DNA from: a virus
Length of the DNA stretch: 53,704 nt
Virus record (IMG/VR): IMGVR_UViG_3300034779_000011
Coordinates: 1-53,704 of that record
Direction: 5' to 3' (one strand)
Under the pieces are notes generated by a model. The model saw only the letters and a program-made list of their open reading frames with translations. It searched no databases and was not told the origin of the DNA. Positions 47,187 through 53,704 of this stretch are shown piece by piece. Made by a program: the position numbers and the translations under genes. The first letter of the stretch is position 1, and every line of letters begins with the position of its first letter.

Positions 47187-49264
47187 GCGTCCACCTGACC
47201 GATAAAGAGAACGCCGCGTTCCGCGCGAGCGGTCTCTCGCTCAAGGCGTGGCTCCGGTCTCAGGCGCCGGAGGGCGCCTCTCTCGGGGTCGCCGAGATCC
47301 CCCTCCACTGGATCAGCGGCCCGTACCGCTTCCAGGAGGGCCCTTTCGCCGGCCAGCGGATGAATCCCCGCCAGCGCTTCCCCGAGCTGGAGCAGGCGAG
47401 GCTCAGGAACTCCTTGCGTGCGAACGGCCAGCAGGAGCCGCTCCTGGTCCACGTCTCGGCGGCCGACCTGGCGGAGTACGGCCCGCCATTCCGGTGGTCG
47501 GAAGAGTCCCGCCCGCACGTCGAGATCGTGGACGGCGAGCGCCGCTGGCGCGAGGCTCGAGCGGCCGGGCTCGCGACGCTCCGCTGCGAGGTCCGCACCT
47601 GGACGGACGAGGAGGCGCTCCGCTACGCGCGCGTCACCGGCACCGAAAAACTCCTGCTCTCCGACGTGGAGCAGCTCCGCGCGCACGCCGTCGAGGTGGC
47701 GCTCGGCGAGGCGGCCGGCAAGACCCGCGAGGAGATCGCCGCGGCCCTCGGCTACGACTCCCCGTCCACGCTCTCCAACGACCTGGGGCTGCTCAAGCTC
47801 CCCGACTACTGGCTGGCGGGCGTCGAGGCCGGCGACTGGAGCCGAACGGCGCTCAAGAACTACGTGAAGCCGTTCCTCTCCAAGCTCAAGAACGATGCAG
47901 CGAGGGCGCGCCTGTTCGGGCGCGCGGCGGCGGCGTGCGAGGAAGCGGCGATCACCGAGCCCAAGGGCCTCTCGGACCGACAGGTGAAGGAGATCGTTCT
48001 CGGGGTGGCGCTCGAGGTCTCCTGGCCGCTCGACTGCGCCGCGGACCTGCCGGCGGACTCCCCTATGCTGCCCGCGGGCGAGCACGACGCGGAGTGCGGC
48101 TGCGGCGCCCCGGACACGCTGGTCGGGCACCGGCGCTGTTACAACCCGACGTGGTACGAGACCAAGCTCGAGGAGATGCGCCGGCGGGGCCTCGCTGTCG
48201 ACACCCACGCGGATCTGGCGGCGGTCTTCCCCGAGGAGCGAGAGCGACAGGCAGCACTCGACCTGATCGGGCGTACGTCGCTGCCAGTCAGTGGAAGCGA
48301 GGAGGTGCAAGCCGACGAGTCCGGCATGGGCCCGCGCCCGCCAGGCGAGCCACGGGGCGCCGAGGGCCGTTGGTCACCCGAGCCGTGCACGACACCCTGT
48401 CGGTCCTGCGGCTCGACTTTGTGGGGGCTGGCGGACCTCACCGTCGGCGTCTGCGAAGACTGCACGCCAGAACACTTCCGGACGCCGCCGGCGGGGTCGG
48501 GTGGTTCCGTCGGGGACCGCGACGGCCAGGAGTGGGGCGGCACCGATCCGACCGAGGCCCACGGGCCGCTCCTCGTCGCCGACCCCAGCCCGATGCCGGA
48601 GGAGCCGTCCACCGAAGGTTCCACGACGTCCACCGTGTCGTCCGGTTCCACCGCGGACCCTTCGATGGCGTCTGGTGCGACCTCCGCCACGTCGTCACCT
48701 CCGCAAGCGGGTGGGTCGTCTTCGGCCCCCGCTTCGCGAAGCGCCCCCGGCCCGGCTGAGGCCGCAGTCGCACCGTCCGGCATCGCCCGCGCCATCGTGC
48801 GCGGCACGGCCACCCTGGGGGAGATTCGCGCCTGGTTCCATCCCGAAGCGCCTGCGACCCCCGCGCACGTGGTCGTCCTGAACGAGGCGCTTCGGACGAC
48901 GCTTCGGCTGCTGCAGGAGGTCGGGGCGCCTGCGTCGGCGGTCCCGGGGAGCGGGTGGGAAGGGCGGCACGGCGCACAGGACCCACCCGCGCAACCGGCC
49001 AAGAATCCGCCGGCGCGCCGGGACGCCGCCGCGGCCGAGGTCGACCGGCTTCCGGCGAACATCCGCGATGCGTTTGCGCACGCGCAGCAGCCGGACATGA
49101 GCGCGGAGGACAAGGCGCACGCCCTCCGGGTACTCTCGCGGCATTGCGAACTCGGCTGGGCGTTCCTAAACGCGAACCAGGAGGGCGGGGCGGACCTGTC
49201 GGCGCTGGCGGACGCACTGGACCAGGCCGATGTGCTGCTGCGCGGCGAGGTGGCCGGTGCCTGA
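47171..49264 (+). CDS. ParB/sulfiredoxin-fold protein with long disordered C-terminus (697 aa)
   Basis: The N-terminal third is ParB-like: RFPELEQARLRNSLRANGQQ, a GERRWREARAAGLATLRCEV box (partial ParB/Srx signature), and the helix-turn-helix TREEIAAALGYDSPSTLSND. A zinc-like set CRSCGSTLWGL with CEDCTPEHF lies near residues 410-435. Residues ~440-560 are Ser/Thr/Pro-rich and look disordered, and the last 140 residues are helical. No ParA neighbour is present, so partition is doubtful; DNA-binding regulator or nuclease is as likely. ATG at 47171. Confidence 0.72.
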   Translation: MAAKVGVHLTDKENAAFRASGLSLKAWLRSQAPEGASLGVAEIPLHWISGPYRFQEGPFAGQRMNPRQRFPELEQARLRNSLRANGQQEPLLVHVSAADLAEYGPPFRWSEESRPHVEIVDGERRWREARAAGLATLRCEVRTWTDEEALRYARVTGTEKLLLSDVEQLRAHAVEVALGEAAGKTREEIAAALGYDSPSTLSNDLGLLKLPDYWLAGVEAGDWSRTALKNYVKPFLSKLKNDAARARLFGRAAAACEEAAITEPKGLSDRQVKEIVLGVALEVSWPLDCAADLPADSPMLPAGEHDAECGCGAPDTLVGHRRCYNPTWYETKLEEMRRRGLAVDTHADLAAVFPEERERQAALDLIGRTSLPVSGSEEVQADESGMGPRPPGEPRGAEGRWSPEPCTTPCRSCGSTLWGLADLTVGVCEDCTPEHFRTPPAGSGGSVGDRDGQEWGGTDPTEAHGPLLVADPSPMPEEPSTEGSTTSTVSSGSTADPSMASGATSATSSPPQAGGSSSAPASRSAPGPAEAAVAPSGIARAIVRGTATLGEIRAWFHPEAPATPAHVVVLNEALRTTLRLLQEVGAPASAVPGSGWEGRHGAQDPPAQPAKNPPARRDAAAAEVDRLPANIRDAFAHAQQPDMSAEDKAHALRVLSRHCELGWAFLNANQEGGADLSALADALDQADVLLRGEVAGA

Positions 49265-49394
49265 GCCCCCGAAAGACGCTCTCGACGCCGTATGGTACGC
49301 CGCCAAGCTCGATTACCACCACGGGGTCGAGTCGAATCCCTGGCCGGAAGGCACGCGCCAGCACGCGGTGTGGGCGCTTGGGTGGGGAGGCTGA
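49257..49394 (+). CDS. RMF/CrpP-like miniprotein (45 aa)
   Basis: GTG start overlapping the ParB-like stop. The pattern AWYAAKLDYHHG-like start is only partly canonical here (VWYAAKLDYHHGVE), followed by NPWPEGTRQHAVWALGWGG, close to the form AYxxGxxxxxNPYPxGTxxHxxWxxGW of ribosome modulation factor and CrpP-like proteins. These small proteins bind ribosomes or are otherwise host-modulating. Phages and plasmids carry many such genes. The similarity is by motif only. Confidence 0.5.
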   Translation: MPEPPKDALDAVWYAAKLDYHHGVESNPWPEGTRQHAVWALGWGG

Positions 49395-49710
49395 GCGTGA
49401 AGCGGAAGCCTGGGAGCACAGTGACGCCTTCCGTGTCGAAGAGGCACTGGAGGAGCAGCGCTACTTTGAGCGGCGCCGGGCGGAAGCGCGCGAGTCGGGC
49501 GGGCCGGACCCGGACCGCGTTGCCCTCTTCCTGCGCAACAGCGTCGACCGCGTTCTGAGGTATCTGGGGATGAACGGCCCGTCGGTGATCGTCAACCAGG
49601 AACGCCGCAACCTGCTGCGGCTCGCCGACGAGCTCGCGCGCATCCCTACCCCGACGGAGCAGCGCCTGGGGTGGGTCCCGCTGGCGGAGACGGATGGGGG
49701 CGCGACGTGA
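49378..49710 (+). CDS. Hypothetical early protein with uncertain start (about 110 aa)
   Basis: The open frame has good protein-like sequence: EEALEEQRYFERRRAEARES, VALFLRNSVDRVLRYLGMNG and NQERRNLLRLADELARIPTP. No ATG or GTG precedes it at the right place, and TTG at 49378 is the best candidate, overlapping the RMF-like gene. The stop overlaps the Xis-like start. Confidence 0.5.
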   Translation: MGGEAEREAEAWEHSDAFRVEEALEEQRYFERRRAEARESGGPDPDRVALFLRNSVDRVLRYLGMNGPSVIVNQERRNLLRLADELARIPTPTEQRLGWVPLAETDGGAT

Positions 49711-50096
49711 GCCCGTCCGAGCTGCTCCAGCGCTGGCGCGAGGACGCGGCCCGCTTCCGTGAGTACGGCAGCGGTGGCGAGGCGCTTGCCTCCGTCCTGG
49801 ACTCGGTCGCGGACCAGATGGAGGTCTCTCTGCGCGACGATGCGCTGCGGCCGCTCAGTCTCGCGCAAGCCTCCGTCCTGGGCGGATACAGCGTCGAGCG
49901 CCTGGGCGCGCTTCTACGCGAACGCCCGGAGCTGAACGTCGGACGCAAGGGTGCGCCGCGAATCATGCGCTCGCAGGTCCCCTTCAAGGCCGGGCACGCG
50001 CCCGCGGATTCGGATGATCTCCGGAAGGCTCGCGCGGGACGCGGCGGGAGTGCATCATCTACCGCGGGGGCGGCGGCCCGGCGGGCCGCGCTGTGA
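49707..50096 (+). CDS. Excisionase-like small HTH protein (129 aa)
   Basis: GTG start in a GTGA overlap. The segment LSLAQASVLGGYSVERLGAL, LRERPELNVGRKGAPRIMRS resembles the MerR/Xis-type winged helix that recognises attachment DNA. A helical N-terminus precedes it and a low-complexity basic tail follows. It sits directly upstream of the integrase, the usual place of the recombination directionality factor. Confidence 0.6.
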   Translation: MSPSELLQRWREDAARFREYGSGGEALASVLDSVADQMEVSLRDDALRPLSLAQASVLGGYSVERLGALLRERPELNVGRKGAPRIMRSQVPFKAGHAPADSDDLRKARAGRGGSASSTAGAAARRAAL

Positions 50097-50120
50097 ATCC
50101 ACGCGGGCGGGAGGTGAGCC

Positions 50121-51311
50121 GTGCCGAAGAAGAAACAGCCGAAGCTCTGGAGCTACGAAGCGGGGTCGCGCGGGTCGCGCGTCTGGGTGGGGGAGCGCGT
50201 GCCGGGCGGCGTCCTCACCTGCCGCTGGTGGGACCCCGTGCGGGGGCAGAACCACTTTCAAAGCTTGGGACACCGGGACAAGGCGAAGGCCATGGAGCAC
50301 GCCGACGCCCTCTCGCGGCTTCATCGCACGAACAAGGAGGCGGGGGCGCGGGGCCTCCTCACCCTGGCCGCGCTGTTCGGCCTCTACGAGGGCGCCGGCG
50401 AGCCGGCCCGCAAGAAGAGGCGCGGCGCCCAGGACGACGCGCGGCGGATGGATATCTGGCAGGCGTACCTAGGGGACGCATTCGTCGTCCAGGACCTGAC
50501 GCCCGGCATCCTCAAGCGGTTCGTCGCGGACCGCAAGGCGGGGCGGGTTGCGGTGCAGGGGCACGCCCTCGGCGCCGCTAGCGACACGACCGCCGGCAAG
50601 GACGTGGGCTTCTTACAGGCGGTGCTGCGGTGGGCCGGGCCCGAAGGCCATTTAGACGACGCGCCAGTTCGGCCGTCGGTCATGCAGTTCGCCCTGCCGC
50701 GTAACGTGAACCCGCGGCGGCCGGTGGCCACGTACGACCGCTTCCTCGCCCTCCGGCCGCACTGCAGCCGCCACGGCAGCGGCCGGTTCGGGGAGTTCGT
50801 GGACCTGGTGGAGGCGCTTGGCTGGCGGGCGGGGGCGATCTGCGCTCTGGACTACGCCGACCTGGATTTGCAGGCGCTGCCGCAGGCACCGCTCGGACGG
50901 GTCCTGAAGCGGGCGGAGACCGACAAGCGCGGCGTGGAGATGTGGATACCACTGCCTGCGGATGCGAGGTCCGCCATCGACCGGCTGCTGCGCAAACGCG
51001 GCGCGGTGGGGCGCGGACCCCTCTTCCCGCGGCCGAAGGACCCCACCCGCTGTTGGACGGTCGAGTACGCGATCAAGCAGCTGCGCCACGCGGAGAGGGA
51101 CGCTGGCCTGCAGCCGCAGGCGCGGGGCGCCTTCCACCCGTACCGGCGCGCATGGGTGAGGGCACGGAAGGACTGGCCGCGCTCGGACGTGGCGGCCGCG
51201 GGCGGGTGGCAGTCGGTGCGGACGCTGGAGATCTACGACGGGGCGGACGAGCACACGCTGCTCGCGGTGGTGAACGAGCCGCGCAAGCTGCGCGACGCGG
51301 GGGCGGCGTGA
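50121..51311 (+). CDS. int: Tyrosine site-specific recombinase (phage integrase)
   Basis: Catalyses integration and, with Xis, excision. GTG start. The N-terminus is basic. The first catalytic Arg lies in GWRAGAICALDYADLD; the C-terminal box reads FHPYRRAWVRARKDWP and GGWQSVRTLEIYDGAD, giving His/Arg, the GGW element and nucleophilic Tyr in EIYDGAD. It lies beside the tRNA-Cys target. 396 aa is normal. Confidence 0.92.
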   Translation: MPKKKQPKLWSYEAGSRGSRVWVGERVPGGVLTCRWWDPVRGQNHFQSLGHRDKAKAMEHADALSRLHRTNKEAGARGLLTLAALFGLYEGAGEPARKKRRGAQDDARRMDIWQAYLGDAFVVQDLTPGILKRFVADRKAGRVAVQGHALGAASDTTAGKDVGFLQAVLRWAGPEGHLDDAPVRPSVMQFALPRNVNPRRPVATYDRFLALRPHCSRHGSGRFGEFVDLVEALGWRAGAICALDYADLDLQALPQAPLGRVLKRAETDKRGVEMWIPLPADARSAIDRLLRKRGAVGRGPLFPRPKDPTRCWTVEYAIKQLRHAERDAGLQPQARGAFHPYRRAWVRARKDWPRSDVAAAGGWQSVRTLEIYDGADEHTLLAVVNEPRKLRDAGAA

Positions 51312-51331
51312 GAGAGGAGGAGAACGGAGCG

Positions 51332-51577
51332 ATGGACGCTATGACACATCACGCCTACAAGGCGTTCTTGCAAGCAGTCTCCGAGGAACACGGGAGCGAC
51401 CCTCCGCCCATGGACGGTTCCTCGGTGATCGAACGCCTCGCATGGTGGATGGACCGGGCGCCGTCGCACGCCGGTACGCCCATGGCGTGGCTCCGCGAAT
51501 TCGCGGCGGACCTACGCAAGTGGGCGGACCTGATTGAGGCGGACGTCGGAAGCATCGCCGGCGGGCAAGAAACGTAG
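51332..51577 (+). CDS. Small hypothetical protein after the integrase (81 aa)
   Basis: ATG preceded by GAGGAGGAGAACGGAGCG (good ribosome site); an in-frame GTG at 51308 also exists. Helical: HHAYKAFLQAVSEEHGSDPP, ERLAWWMDRAPSHAGTPMAW, then LREFAADLRKWADLIEADVG. An ACGTAG-CAAA-CTACGT dyad (51572-51587) overlaps its stop. Last phage gene before the attachment site. Function unknown. Confidence 0.55.
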   Translation: MDAMTHHAYKAFLQAVSEEHGSDPPPMDGSSVIERLAWWMDRAPSHAGTPMAWLREFAADLRKWADLIEADVGSIAGGQET

Positions 51578-51660
51578 CAAACTACGTAGCACGGCAGGAG
51601 CGGAGACGGGAACGCCCCACGGCGCGCAAGCACATGCGGGGCGAGGGGATAGGGAGGGAG

Positions 51661-51690
51661 AGGCGCCGCCCGGATTCGAACCGGGGGTCG
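51661..51690. other. Probable attR, within the 3' end of tRNA-Cys
   Basis: The integrase end of the prophage meets the 3' end of tRNA-Cys at this point. Phages that use tRNA genes carry the 3' part of the tRNA as the att core, so the gene stays intact. The matching left-end copy is not in the window, so the exact core is unknown. Confidence 0.55.
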
Positions 51691-51731
51691 AGGATTTGCA
51701 GTCCTCTGCCTTACCACTTGGCCACGGCGCC
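51661..51731 (-). tRNA. tRNA-Cys (GCA)
   Basis: Read on the minus strand, a 71-base cloverleaf: GGCGCCG acceptor start, D-arm region GTGGCCAAGTGGT, anticodon loop CTGCAAA (GCA), T-loop GGTTCGAATCC, and a matching CGGCGCC acceptor end. Anticodon GCA reads cysteine codons. Its 3' end faces the prophage. Confidence 0.93.
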
Positions 51732-51762
51732 GTACCTGCTTCGACCCCGCGGCGGGCACGAG

Positions 51763-51835
51763 AGCGGGCAACCGGGCTCGAACCGGCGACCTCAACCTTG
51801 GCAAGGTTGCGCTCTACCAACTGAGCTATGCCCGC
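51763..51835 (-). tRNA. tRNA-Gly (GCC)
   Basis: Read on the minus strand: GCGGGCA acceptor start, D-arm TAGCTCAGTTGGTAGAGC, anticodon loop TTGCCAA (GCC), T-loop GGTTCGAGCCC, closing TGCCCGC. 73 bases. The tandem position with tRNA-Cys suggests a host tRNA operon on the minus strand. Confidence 0.93.
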
Positions 51836-51955
51836 GTTTGGGAACGGCAAATGTACCGGTTCGGGCCGGTCGGGTCAACCCCCGCCGGCTCCCGCCCGGG
51901 CGCCGTCCTAACCCGATCCTAAGCCGTTTTCGCCGCGTTCGCGCCCCTCTGCGCG

Positions 51956-51985
51956 TTGACAAGGGCGGGGGCCGCGCGCTAGCGT
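51956..51985 (+). promoter_or_regulatory. Candidate host promoter for the envelope gene
   Basis: TTGACA (51956-51961) and TAGCGT (51980-51985) are 18 bases apart, about 60 bases upstream of the start at 52046. The -35 is perfect and the -10 keeps only T, A and final T, as is common in GC-rich hosts. Confidence 0.5.
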
Positions 51986-52045
51986 CTCCTGCCCCGCGTC
52001 CGGCCCGGCCGGACCCGCGTCCCCGCTGCTTCCAGGGCGTACCCG

Positions 52046-53704
52046 ATGAAGCGCTTCCTGCCGGCCGCCGGCGCGTCGCTCCTGCTCGCCCTGGCCTCCC
52101 CCGCCCTGCACGCGCAGGGCGAGGACGCGCGCGTGCTGCCGCGGGGATGGGTGGAGCTGAAGGGGACGGGGGCGTTCACCCACTACGAGTCGCGCTTCGC
52201 GGACGGGGGCTCGGAGCCGCTGGGGGCCGCGTTCCAGGAGCAGCTGCAGGCGCTCGCCGCGCGCATCTCGGAGCCGGTGGTGCCGCCGCTGCGCTCGCGG
52301 CTGGCCGAGTTCTTCACCGGGACGGCGGCGCGCGTCACGAGCCCGGTGCTCCCGGCGGAGGTGGCGGTGGGGAGCGCGGCCGTGCGGCTCTCGGCCGACC
52401 GCCGCGACGTGCCGCTCACCTTCTCGTACGGGCTCACCGGCCGCGTCACGCTGGAGGCGACGGTCCCGATCCACCGCCGGCAGACGGAGGTGCCGTTCCT
52501 CTTCCTCTCCGGCGCCACGGTGGGCGAGAACCCCAACGCAGGGGTCAACGCGGCTGTGCTGGCGGAGGTCGACTCGGCGTTCGCGGCGCTGGGGCGCTCG
52601 CCGTACCTCCCCACGGCGGGGTCGGAGGCCGGGATCGAGCTGCAGCGGCGGGTGCGCGAGCTCACCGGCGACACCCTGCAGCTGCCGCGGCAGGGGCTCT
52701 CCTTCGCCGACCTGCTGGGCGACACGGCGGCGGCGCGGCTGGCGGGGGCCGACAGCTTCGCGCTGGCGGCCGGGACGCGGCGCACCCCCTACCGGCTGGG
52801 CGACGTGCGGGTGGGGGCGCGGCTCCAGCTCGTGAACTCGGCGCCGGGGTGGCCCTTCCCCGACAGCGCGCGGGGGGGCGGGGTGCGCAGCACGCTGGCG
52901 GTGAGCGCGCGGCTCCCCACGGGCGCCCGGACGCCGCTCACGCTCCTGGAGGTGCCGCCCGAGGGCGGGCACCTCGGGGTGGGGGTGGAGCTGCTGAACG
53001 ACGTCTTCCTCTCGAGCCGGTTCTGGCTGACGGCGGCGGCGTCGTTCGACGTGGCGTTCGCGGCCGACGTGGGGCGGCGGCCGTTCCTGGCCGACACGCT
53101 GTTCCCCAGCGACAGCGCGCCGGCGCGCACGCTGCGCCGCGAGCCGGGGGCGCGGATCACGGCCTCGCTCACGCCGCGCTACCGGCTCACGCGCGAGTTC
53201 GGCTTCGCGGCGCACTACGCCTTCGAGCGCCGGGGGGCGACGACGTTCACCGCCGGCGACGCGCTGGGCGAGGTGCTGCTGGGGCCGGTGGAGACGGCGG
53301 AGGCGTGGACGGCGCACCGCGTGGGGCTGGGGATGAGCTACAGCACCATCGAGGCGGCCCGGCGCGGGCGCACGCCGCTGGCCATCGAGCTGTGGGTGCT
53401 GTACCGCAACACGGTGGCGGGGAGCGGCGGGGCGCCGCACGCGGGGGTGATCGAGGCGGGCGGGCGCCTCCCCTACCAGCTCTTCGGCCGGCCGCCGCGC
53501 GCGCGGGCGGACACGGCGGGGGCGGACTCGGCGGCGCGCGTGCCGCCGCCGCCCGGGGCGGAACCGCCGGTGCGCCGCCCGCCGCTGCCGCTGCCGCTGC
53601 CCCAGCCGGCGCCCGCTCCCGCTCCCCCGCCGGCCCCGCCACCCGCGCCGGCCCGGCCGAGCCCGCCGCCACCGCCTCCTCCTCCGTCGGGGTCGGGCGA
53701 GTGA
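52046..53704 (+). CDS. Host exported envelope protein, beta-rich with Pro-rich C-terminus (552 aa)
   Basis: Signal peptide PAAGASLLLALASPALHAQG. The mature part has alternating strands (GWVELKGTGAFTHYES; GVRSTLAVSARLPTGART; LGVGVELLNDVFLSSRFWLT) like an outer-membrane beta-barrel or similar transport-linked protein. The last ~70 residues are low-complexity Pro/Ala. It lies outside the phage, past the tRNA genes, so it is host chromosome. No specific family assigned. The final codon is the last base of the window, TGA at 53702-53704. Confidence 0.7.
   Translation: MKRFLPAAGASLLLALASPALHAQGEDARVLPRGWVELKGTGAFTHYESRFADGGSEPLGAAFQEQLQALAARISEPVVPPLRSRLAEFFTGTAARVTSPVLPAEVAVGSAAVRLSADRRDVPLTFSYGLTGRVTLEATVPIHRRQTEVPFLFLSGATVGENPNAGVNAAVLAEVDSAFAALGRSPYLPTAGSEAGIELQRRVRELTGDTLQLPRQGLSFADLLGDTAAARLAGADSFALAAGTRRTPYRLGDVRVGARLQLVNSAPGWPFPDSARGGGVRSTLAVSARLPTGARTPLTLLEVPPEGGHLGVGVELLNDVFLSSRFWLTAAASFDVAFAADVGRRPFLADTLFPSDSAPARTLRREPGARITASLTPRYRLTREFGFAAHYAFERRGATTFTAGDALGEVLLGPVETAEAWTAHRVGLGMSYSTIEAARRGRTPLAIELWVLYRNTVAGSGGAPHAGVIEAGGRLPYQLFGRPPRARADTAGADSAARVPPPPGAEPPVRRPPLPLPLPQPAPAPAPPPAPPPAPARPSPPPPPPPPSGSGE

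Noticed and set aside
47171-49264. Chromosome partition role for the ParB-like gene
   Set aside because: No ParA, no parS-like repeats and an integrated location; the partition role is not supported.

Overview
The window is a temperate, lambda-type tailed phage genome integrated in a GC-rich bacterial chromosome, plus about 2 kb of host flank on the right. The host is a high-GC bacterium with an outer membrane: the flanking gene at 52046-53704 is an exported, beta-rich, proline-tailed envelope protein, and small lipoproteins are present. Frequent GTG starts, ATGA/GTGA overlaps and the style of the flanking gene fit Gemmatimonadota (Longimicrobium-like), but that assignment is a guess from memory. 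The prophage ends on the right at the 3' end of a tRNA-Cys gene (51661-51731), next to a tyrosine integrase. Its left end lies outside the window.

Layout. 1-12980: a plus-strand DNA-modification and replication block. It holds a giant C5 cytosine methyltransferase with about a dozen internal repeats, a DUF5131 protein, a shrunken beta-class methyltransferase, a Dam-like methyltransferase, an HTH replication protein with a DnaC-like loader, two PP-loop (PAPS-reductase-like) proteins, zinc ribbons and a sigma factor. One junction (10550-10744) is a recombination scar joining a duplicated sigma-factor start to a duplicated zinc-ribbon end. 12984-22447: head module in lambda order (small terminase, GpA, W, portal, S49 protease with nested scaffold, decoration, capsid, connectors). 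22458-33730: tail module with a -1 frameshift tail chaperone, tape measure, minor tail proteins and a J-like hub, interrupted by a minus-strand moron of two tiny membrane proteins (24895-25207). 33792-39851: membrane, zinc-ribbon and phosphatase-like small genes, then tail-fibre genes. 40043-40720: an autoregulator-type gene behind a promoter with two dyads. 41077-43713: the immunity region, with a lipoprotein pair, a TPR protein and an XRE repressor on the minus strand. 43646-51577: the rightward early operon, running through many small genes, a ParB-like protein, an RMF/CrpP-like miniprotein, an Xis-like protein and the integrase.

How it may work together. An XRE repressor sits divergent from the early operon over a 12-bp-arm operator that straddles the rightward -35 box. 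Its stop overlaps the start of a large TPR protein, so HTH and TPR parts of a switch are separate polypeptides. Late genes carry two copies of one element (15697-15816 and 34286-34407): a conserved promoter-like box pair, a leader and a 13-bp-stem hairpin followed by a T-run, one before the head genes and one before the membrane/fibre genes. The phage also encodes its own sigma factor, so a phage-specific late-transcription or antitermination circuit is a reasonable hypothesis. No endolysin is recognisable in the window.
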